Assembly: GCF_012395815.1 (NCBI RefSeq)
Contig: NZ_JAAZQQ010000001.1
Coordinates: 963,580-1,027,579, forward strand
Reading direction: 5' to 3'
DNA from: Roseicyclus persicicus
GTDB lineage: Bacteria > Pseudomonadota > Alphaproteobacteria > Rhodobacterales > Rhodobacteraceae
DNA length: 64,000 nucleotides
Shown here: positions 58,725 to 64,000 of the stretch, piece after piece
How positions within the stretch are numbered: position 1 is the first letter of the stretch
Layout of the letters: the number at the start of each line of letters is the position of its first letter
Notes under the pieces: model-generated
Told to the model about the DNA's origin: nothing
Databases searched by the model: none
What the model saw: the letters and a program-made list of their open reading frames with translations, nothing else
Made by a program: the position numbers and the translations under genes

Positions 58725-59581
58725 AGATCGCCGCCGCCGCCTATCCGCTCGACCCCGTCGCCAGCTTCGACGCCCATGCCGCCAAGATGGCGGCCTGGGT
58801 GGCGGACGCGCAGGCCGACCTCCTCGTCTTTCCAGAATACGGCCGGATGGAGCTGGCGGCGCTGGATGGCCCGGCCGCCGCCGCCGAGCTGGAGGCCAGC
58901 CTTCACGCCGCCGCGCGCCACGCGCCCGCCGCCGATGCGCTGATGGCGGATCTCGCCCGGAAACACCGCTGCCACATCCTCGCCCCCTCGGGCCCGGTCT
59001 GGGACGGCGGCGACCGCCCGGTGAACCGCGCGGGCCTGTTCGGCCCCGACGGGCCGCTGGGTCACCAGGACAAGCAGGTGATGACCCGCTTCGAGCGCGA
59101 GCACTGGCATGTCGTGCCGGGCGGGCCGCTCCGGGTGTTCGACACGCCCCTTGGCCGGCTCGGCGTCCTGATCTGCTACGACGCCGAATTTCCCTTGCTG
59201 GCCCGCAACTTGGCCGAACAGGGCGCCGAGATCCTGCTGGTGCCGTCCTGCACCGACGCGCTGGCGGGCTATTCCCGCGTCCGCATCGGCGCCATGGCCC
59301 GCGCGCTGGAAAACCAGTGCGTCGTGGTGCAGTCGCCCACCGTCGGCGATGCCCGCTGGTCGCCCGCCGTCGACGAGAACGTAGGCGCCGCCGCGATCTA
59401 CGGCCCGCCCGACCTGGGCTTCCCGCCCACGGGCGTGATCGCCGAGGGCGCGCTGAACGCCCCGGGCTGGGTCCGGGCCGAGATCGACCTGTCCGCCGTC
59501 GCGCGGGTCCGGGCCGAGGGCGCCGTCTTCAACCACGCCCATTGGCCCGAAAGCGCCGCCCGCGCCGTGCAACGGGGCTGA
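58721..59581 (+). CDS. carbon-nitrogen hydrolase (nitrilase superfamily)
   Basis: A 286-residue enzyme with the complete Glu-Lys-Cys triad: FPEYGRME, HQDKQVMTRFE and LICYDAEFP. Starts at GTG 58721, overlapping the GNAT stop (GTGA). It may hydrolyse an amide made or modified by its partners. The trio lies between the phosphatase gene and infA. Confidence 0.87.
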   Translation: MKIAAAAYPLDPVASFDAHAAKMAAWVADAQADLLVFPEYGRMELAALDGPAAAAELEASLHAAARHAPAADALMADLARKHRCHILAPSGPVWDGGDRPVNRAGLFGPDGPLGHQDKQVMTRFEREHWHVVPGGPLRVFDTPLGRLGVLICYDAEFPLLARNLAEQGAEILLVPSCTDALAGYSRVRIGAMARALENQCVVVQSPTVGDARWSPAVDENVGAAAIYGPPDLGFPPTGVIAEGALNAPGWVRAEIDLSAVARVRAEGAVFNHAHWPESAARAVQRG

Positions 59582-59595
59582 TGCGCAGTTTTGCC

Positions 59596-59624
59596 TTGAA
59601 AATCGACCCGACCGGGCGCATTTA
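59596..59624 (+). promoter_or_regulatory. candidate sigma-70 promoter for infA
   Basis: TTGAAA (59596-59601), 17 bases, CATTTA (59619-59624). The infA start codon is 41 bases further, with an AAGGAG site between. Confidence 0.5.
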
Positions 59625-59665
59625 GCGCCAGCCGCACCATGGGGGTGCGCAACCAAGGAGTGACC

Positions 59666-59884
59666 ATGGCCAAGGAAGAAATGCTCGAATTTCCTGGTGT
59701 CGTGAAGGAACTCCTGCCGAACGCGACGTTCCGGGTCGAGCTGGACAATGGCCATGAGATCATCGCGCACACGGCAGGCAAGATGCGGAAGAACCGCATC
59801 CGGGTTCTGGCCGGCGACCGGGTTCAGGTGGAAATGACGCCCTACGACCTGACGAAAGGGCGGATCAACTATCGCTTCAAGTAG
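59666..59884 (+). CDS. infA: translation initiation factor IF-1
   Basis: A 72-residue S1-like OB-fold protein that binds the 30S A site. [38 protein letters not shown] and the ending [12 protein letters not shown] are family-typical (shown as short pieces). AAGGAG precedes ATG 59666. The end of the gene is part of a perfect 22-bp palindrome. Maf follows 84 bases later. Confidence 0.96.
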   Translation: MAKEEMLEFPGVVKELLPNATFRVELDNGHEIIAHTAGKMRKNRIRVLAGDRVQVEMTPYDLTKGRINYRFK

Positions 59885-59905
59885 CGCGAAGCCGCGGCTT
59901 CGCGC
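59884..59905 (+). terminator. 22-bp perfect palindrome overlapping the infA stop
   Basis: Left half GCGCGAAGCCG and its exact reverse complement. It begins at the last base of the infA TAG. With no U-tract it may attenuate transcription into maf rather than stop it completely. Confidence 0.45.
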
Positions 59906-59968
59906 CGTGCGGGTAAGCGTTTCGCGCCGCGCGCGGAATGCGGCCGGCACCCGGCTGGACAGGGCGCC

Positions 59969-60556
59969 ATGGCACAGACACCCAGATTGATCCTCGGCTC
60001 GGGCAGCCCGCGCCGCAAGGAATTGCTGGCGGTGCTCGGGATCACCCCCAACGCCATCACGCCCCCCGACATCGACGAGGACCCGGGCCGGGGCGAGGTG
60101 CCGCGCGCCTATTGCGCCCGCGTCGCCCGCGACAAGGCCGCGGCGATCGCCGCCGGCCCCGACGACATCGTGCTCTGCGCCGACACCACCGTGGCCGTGG
60201 GCCGCCGCATCCTGGGCAAGCCCGCCGACGAGGACGAGGCGCGCCGCTTCCTCGACCTGCTGTCGGGCCGCCGCCACCGCGTCTACACCGCGCTGGCCCT
60301 GCGCCGGGGCGACCGGCTGTGGGAACGCGTGGTCGAGGCCCGCGTCGAGATGAAGCGCCTGTCCAGGGAGGAACGCGAGGGCTACCTCGCCACCGGCGAC
60401 TGGCAGGGCAAGGCGGGCGGCTATTCCATCCAGGGGCCCGCGGGGGCGTTCATCCCGTGGATCTCGGGCAGCTACACCGCCATCGTCGGCCTGCCGCTCA
60501 GCGAGACCGCGGGGCTGTTGCAGGCGGCGGGATGGCCCGTCTGGAGGCAGCCATGA
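59969..60556 (+). CDS. Maf-family nucleotide pyrophosphatase
   Basis: A 195-residue protein. The [10 protein letters not shown] loop, [26 protein letters not shown] and [12 protein letters not shown] match Maf proteins, which hydrolyse non-canonical or canonical nucleoside triphosphates. It overlaps the ribonuclease E/G gene by ATGA. Confidence 0.92.
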   Translation: MAQTPRLILGSGSPRRKELLAVLGITPNAITPPDIDEDPGRGEVPRAYCARVARDKAAAIAAGPDDIVLCADTTVAVGRRILGKPADEDEARRFLDLLSGRRHRVYTALALRRGDRLWERVVEARVEMKRLSREEREGYLATGDWQGKAGGYSIQGPAGAFIPWISGSYTAIVGLPLSETAGLLQAAGWPVWRQP

Positions 60557-61602
60557 AGGGCCGCGTCGTTCTGCTGGATCATGTGGGCGGCCGCGCCGCC
60601 GCCGCCCTGATGGTCGACGGCCGGCTGGAGGACATCCTGATCGACCCGCCCGAGGGCGCCGCGCCGATGCCCGGCGCGATCTTCCGCGCGGTGGCCGACC
60701 GGCCGATGCCGGGGCAGGGCGGGCTGACCGTCTCGCTCGGGGATGAAAAGGGCTATCTGCGCGCGGGCAAGGGGATTTCGCCGGGCGAGCGCCGGCTGGT
60801 GCAGGTCGCGGGCACCGCCGAGCCGGGCAAGGCCGTGCCGTTGACGACGCGCCTGTTGTTCAAGAGCCGCTACGCCATCGTCACGCCCGAGGCGCCGGGG
60901 CTGAACATCTCGCGCCGCATCCGCGACGAGGCGGAACGCGACCGGCTGCTGGAAATCGCCCACGCCGCGATGGAGGGCGCGCCCGAGGGCCACGGGTTGA
61001 TCCTGCGCTCGGCCGCCGAGGGGGTCGAGGACGACGCGCTCGCGGCCGACATCGCCGCCATGCGCGACCTCGCCGCCGCCGTGATGGCGGACACCGCGGG
61101 CGAGGCGGAATGCCTGGTCGACGCCCCCGACGCGCACGAGCTGGCCTGGCGCGACTGGGCCGACCCCGACCCCGACGAGGTGGTGGACGCGCCCGGCTGC
61201 TTCGAGACCCACGGCGTGGCCGACGCCATCGCCGAGGCGCTCGGCTCCCGCATCGCGCTGCCGGGCGGGGCCTTTGCGTTTGTCGAACCCACCCGCGCGC
61301 TGATCGCCGTCGACGTGAACACCGGCGCCGACACCTCGCTGGCCGCCGGGCTCAAGGCCAACCTGGCGCTTGCCCGCGCCCTGCCGCGGGTGCTGCGGGT
61401 CAAGGGGCTGGGCGGGCAGGTCACGCTCGACCTCGCGCCGATGCCCAAGAAGGACCGCCGCGTGATCGAGGACGCGCTGCGCCGCGCCTTCCGCGAGGAC
61501 GGGGCCGAGGTGGTGCTGGCCGGCTGGACGCCGCTGGGCTGCTACGAGCTGCAGAAGAGGCGCGACCGGCTGCCGCTGGCGACCCTCTGGCCGGTGGGCT
61601 GA
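60553..61602 (+). CDS. short ribonuclease E/G-family protein
   Basis: A 349-residue RNase E/G homologue that lacks the full S1 domain and the Zn-link (CPxCxG) of the long enzymes. Present are [16 protein letters not shown], the catalytic [14 protein letters not shown] and the C-terminal [17 protein letters not shown]. Such short forms occur in Rhodobacteraceae next to maf. Cytosolic; RNA target not known. Confidence 0.87.
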   Translation: MKGRVVLLDHVGGRAAAALMVDGRLEDILIDPPEGAAPMPGAIFRAVADRPMPGQGGLTVSLGDEKGYLRAGKGISPGERRLVQVAGTAEPGKAVPLTTRLLFKSRYAIVTPEAPGLNISRRIRDEAERDRLLEIAHAAMEGAPEGHGLILRSAAEGVEDDALAADIAAMRDLAAAVMADTAGEAECLVDAPDAHELAWRDWADPDPDEVVDAPGCFETHGVADAIAEALGSRIALPGGAFAFVEPTRALIAVDVNTGADTSLAAGLKANLALARALPRVLRVKGLGGQVTLDLAPMPKKDRRVIEDALRRAFREDGAEVVLAGWTPLGCYELQKRRDRLPLATLWPVG

Positions 61603-61675
61603 GGGCGCCGGGTGCGTCGGCGGTCTTCATGTTTCAGATGAAGATTGCGTCACAAGCGTTTGAGATTTTGTTGCT

Positions 61676-62926
61676 TCATGCCCCGCGCAGCATCGCCAGG
61701 ATCGCCGGCGACGGCCGCCCGTCCACCGGCAGCCCCCGCGCCGCCTGGAAGCCGCGGATCGCCTCCTCGGTGCGCCGCCCGATCACCCCGTCCGGCGTGC
61801 CGGCATCGAAGCCCGCCCGGCTCAGCCGTTCCTGCAGCTCGCGCCGCTCGGCCTGCGTCAGCCCGGTCTCGTCCGGCCCGAAGCTCCGCGTCAGCGGGCC
61901 GCCACCGGCCAGCCGGTCGGCCATGTAGCCCACCCCGATGCCGTAGTTCGTGGATGGGTTGTAGCGCAGGATCACGTTGAAATTGTGATACAATATCCAG
62001 GCGGGCCCGCCCGCGCCCGCCGGCGCGTGGATCGCCGCCTCGCCCGGATCGGGCAGCGCGCCGCCCCGTGCGGGCCTTACCCCCGCCGCCGCCCAGGCGC
62101 TGACCGGCCGGCGCCGTTCGCGCCCCGTCGCGGCCGTGTCGAAGCCAGCGGGCAGGTGCACCTCCAGCCCCCAGGGCTGGCCGCGCCGCCAGCCGTGCCG
62201 GCGCAGGTATTCCGCCGTTGAGGCCAGCGCGTCGGTCGGGTCGTCGCCCCAGATCTCGCGCCGCCCGTCGCCGCCGAAATCCACCGCGTATTCCTCGTAG
62301 ACCGTCGGCATCAGCTGGGTGTGCCCCATCGCGCCAGCCCAGCTGCCCACCATCCGGTCGGTCGTGGTGTCGCCCGCCTGCAGGATGCGCAGGGCGGCGA
62401 CCAGCTGCGCCTCGAAGAACCGCCCGCGCCGCCCCTCCCAAGCGAGCGTCGAGGTGGCCGAGACCACCGGGATCTCGCCCAGCCGCGTGCCGAACCGCGT
62501 CTCCAGCCCCCAGACCGCGGCCAGCACGTTCTGGTCGACGCCGCTCTCCGCCTCGATCGCGGCCAGCACGGCCCGCTGCGGCCCGACGCGGCCCCGCCCG
62601 GTGGCCAGGTCGTCGTCCGAGGCGACCAGCGCCAGGTAATCCTCGGTCGAGCGGCGGAACTCGGTCTGGTTCCGGTCCCGCTCCACCACGCCCGGCAGGA
62701 AGCCCTGCCCGCGAAAGCCCCGGTCGAGCGTCTGCGCCGTGATCCCCTGCGCCAGCGCCCGCTGGCGGAAGGCGGTCACCCAGGCCTCGTAGTCCGGGTT
62801 CGGCTGCGGCCGGAATTCGGGCCCCAGCCCGCCCGCGTCGCCGCCGCCCCCTGCGGCCGGCATGCAGGCCGCCAGCCCCGCCGCGGCCCCGCCCGCCAGC
62901 ACCGCCCTGCGCGTCGTTCCGGCCAT
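61676..62926 (-). CDS. MltB-type lytic murein transglycosylase
   Basis: A 416-residue periplasmic enzyme. The N-terminus has a twin-Arg motif TTRRAVLAGG and a lipobox LAAC, so it may be a Tat-exported lipoprotein. The catalytic domain has WGLETRFG (Glu) and the sugar-cleft WAGAMGHTQLMPTVY. A C-terminal peptidoglycan-binding domain follows at about 355-412. It lies antiparallel, between the RNase E/G and yacG genes, which are usually next to each other. Confidence 0.9.
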   Translation of the reverse strand: MAGTTRRAVLAGGAAAGLAACMPAAGGGGDAGGLGPEFRPQPNPDYEAWVTAFRQRALAQGITAQTLDRGFRGQGFLPGVVERDRNQTEFRRSTEDYLALVASDDDLATGRGRVGPQRAVLAAIEAESGVDQNVLAAVWGLETRFGTRLGEIPVVSATSTLAWEGRRGRFFEAQLVAALRILQAGDTTTDRMVGSWAGAMGHTQLMPTVYEEYAVDFGGDGRREIWGDDPTDALASTAEYLRRHGWRRGQPWGLEVHLPAGFDTAATGRERRRPVSAWAAAGVRPARGGALPDPGEAAIHAPAGAGGPAWILYHNFNVILRYNPSTNYGIGVGYMADRLAGGGPLTRSFGPDETGLTQAERRELQERLSRAGFDAGTPDGVIGRRTEEAIRGFQAARGLPVDGRPSPAILAMLRGA

Positions 62927-63064
62927 CGCCCGCTCCCTCCCGGCTGTTCGATGTCCTTGCTACCGCCCCGCCCCCGCCCGCGGCAAGCCTGCGCCCGCCG
63001 CCGGTTGCACCCCGGCGGAGCCCGGCCGATACTGCGCCCGACGCCTGACCGACCGGAGCCCGCC

Positions 63065-63247
63065 ATGACCTGCCCGATCTGCGGCAAGGAGACCGCCCCC
63101 AGCTACCGCCCTTTCTGCTCGCGCCGCTGCGCCGACGTGGACCTCGCGCGCTGGCTGACGGGCGCCTACGCGATCCCCGCCGACGCGCCCGAGGACGCCG
63201 ACGCGGCGGAGCCCGCCGACACGCCGTCGCACCCCCCGCCGCACTGA
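63065..63247 (+). CDS. yacG: DNA gyrase inhibitor YacG-like zinc protein
   Basis: A 60-residue protein with four zinc cysteines (CPIC at residues 3-6, then FCSRRC) and the family ending of the finger ADVDLARWL. It has an acidic low-complexity tail. YacG binds GyrB in E. coli; the same role is inferred. Confidence 0.9.
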   Translation: MTCPICGKETAPSYRPFCSRRCADVDLARWLTGAYAIPADAPEDADAAEPADTPSHPPPH

Positions 63248-63281
63248 CCGCCGGGGGCCGAAAAAAGTGCCGCGTGCCCTA

Positions 63282-63310
63282 TGGACAGGCCCGCGCAGAG
63301 GCCCTAGAAC
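63282..63310 (+). promoter_or_regulatory. candidate promoter for tRNA-Phe
   Basis: TGGACA (63282-63287), 17 bases, TAGAAC (63305-63310). The mature tRNA starts 40 bases after the -10. Confidence 0.5.
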
Positions 63311-63350
63311 GCCGCTCACCCACGGGGCGCCACACAGCCCCCGAACCCGT

Positions 63351-63425
63351 GCCCGGGTAGCTCAGGGGTAGAGCAGTGGATTGAAAATCCTCGTGTCGGT
63401 GGTTCGATTCCGCCCCCGGGCACCA
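63351..63425 (+). tRNA. tRNA-Phe (GAA)
   Basis: Acceptor GCCCGGG pairs with CCCGGGC; D-arm AGCTCAGGGGTAGAGC; anticodon loop TTGAAAA gives GAA; T-arm GTTCGATT; encoded CCA at 63423-63425. One U-U mismatch sits in the anticodon stem. Length 75. Confidence 0.95.
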
Positions 63426-63884
63426 CTAAAGCATCAATAGTTTGACGTGAACGCAGCTCTTCCGCGGGAGCTGGCCGGCGGTCGCCTCGATCGACCACGT
63501 TGGCGAGTCCATCAAAGAACAGGGGCCGCACCGGGACGGTGCGGCCAGCATCGGTTGGCCGGCGACGCGCGCCGTTGGCGGACGAAGAACGAAGTTGCTG
63601 CCGGACGCGCGCAACATCCACTGGAACTCGGACTTCACGAGCGAAAAGCGGAAAGAAGTGCGTCGGGTCTGTGTTCTGGCCGTGGTCGAAGACTGCACGT
63701 TGTGTTCCCGAACATCGGTGCTCGACGCACGATCTCACGCTCTTGGTGTCGGCGACACATCCGTCGGGCTTTGTCGCTTCTCATGGAGAGTTGGCCCAAG
63801 ATCGCTGCCCTAATAGCTCACCAAGTTTTCGGCTGCGAATCCACAGTCATTCGGCGGCAACCCTACGTCTCCTAGGCTCCGGAC
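63426..63884. other. 459-base region without a recognisable gene
   Basis: The sequence is lower in GC and less codon-biased than its surroundings. Short frames exist on both strands, but none shows a domain or ribosome site. No tRNA-Phe 3'-end copy, as a phage or island attachment site would leave, is visible in it. It may be decayed mobile DNA between the tRNA and the IS end. Confidence 0.5.
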
Positions 63885-64000
63885 TCAATTGATCCACCAG
63901 ATGAAGGCTGCGGCGATCTGGGCGGCTGCGAGGAAGTTGCGTGCGAGCTTGTCATAGCGGGTTGCGATCCTGCGCCAGTCCTTGAGACGGCACCACATGC
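63876..64000 (-). mobile_element. 3' end of an IS5-type insertion sequence
   Basis: The transposase fragment below ends here, and CTAG at 63872-63875, a common IS5/IS427-group target, lies at the supposed border. The other end is outside the window, so neither the inverted repeat nor a target duplication could be confirmed. Confidence 0.45.
63885..64000 (-). CDS. IS5-family transposase, C-terminal part
   Basis: The minus-strand frame enters from the right edge and ends at TGA 63885. About 38 residues are seen, with RLKDWRRIATRYDKLARNFL and a hydrophobic end AAFIWWIN, the typical C-terminus of IS5-group DDE transposases. The catalytic Glu region is partly beyond the edge. Confidence 0.8.
   Translation of the reverse strand, partial: MWCRLKDWRRIATRYDKLARNFLAAAQIAAAFIWWIN

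Noticed and set aside
63316..63738. 140-codon minus-strand frame across the tRNA-Phe region
   Set aside because: It runs through the tRNA gene and has no domain or ribosome site.

Overview
The window is GC-rich DNA from an alphaproteobacterium, most likely of the Rhodobacteraceae. The evidence is gene content and order: an RlmI-type RNA methyltransferase followed by an overlapping PIN protein, a DksA lacking most zinc cysteines, a murA/DUF2948/hisD/UPF0262/phosphatase/infA/maf/rnase-E-G/yacG series, an Anbu proteasome cluster, and FNR-type boxes of the TTGA-N6-TCAA form. Genes are densely packed, and many neighbours overlap by 4 bases (ATGA or GTGA), which suggests translational coupling. No rRNA, CRISPR array or intact prophage was seen. 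Two tRNAs (Thr-GGT and Phe-GAA) are present. All assignments come from reading the sequence; no database search was run.

Region by region. 1-3.3 kb: the end of a small membrane transporter gene, then two permeases and the binding protein of an NMT1/THI5-like ABC importer. 3.3-6 kb: a proline-rich hypothetical protein, an XRE/ScfR-like regulator and a methyltransferase. 6.1-10.5 kb: a response regulator, a small membrane protein, a transporter-fused histidine kinase and a FliM/FliN-like protein. 10.6-16.1 kb: an HpcH-type aldolase, a lipoprotein, the RNA methyltransferase/PIN pair, an M48 protease and a cytochrome P450. A run of three perfect 22-bp palindromes lies between the PIN and M48 genes. 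16.1-21.1 kb (minus strand): a MoxR ATPase, a DUF2927 lipoprotein, a 54-residue membrane peptide, a CoxE-like VWA protein, a 114-residue membrane protein and a DedA protein. 21.3-23 kb: dksA and an FAD monooxygenase.

23.2-27.2 kb (minus): the Anbu cluster of proteasome-like peptidase, transglutaminase, alpha-E protein and type 2 ATP-grasp protein. 27.3-32.7 kb: dtd, a PfkB kinase, hsp20, a zinc-ribbon membrane protein and eutBC. 32.9-38.9 kb: a DEAD-box helicase, a BKACE/SDR/Gfo-Idh group and a MetX-fold hydrolase. 39.1-47.6 kb: an ABC half-transporter, an acyl-CoA synthetase, a DCC protein, a DUF4166 protein, a YcaQ-like protein and a CapA-like lipoprotein. 47.6-50.8 kb: the zinc uptake regulon, zur-znuC-znuB diverging from znuA, with two candidate Zur boxes between them.

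50.9-63.2 kb: tRNA-Thr, a 55-residue basic protein, then the conserved murA-to-yacG series. That series is interrupted by accessory genes: a GNAT protein, a DHFR-like protein and a cytochrome c; a glyoxalase-related protein and a coupled NTF2-like/GNAT/nitrilase trio; and a lytic transglycosylase. The window ends at tRNA-Phe, about 460 bases without a recognisable gene, and the 3' end of an IS5-type transposase.
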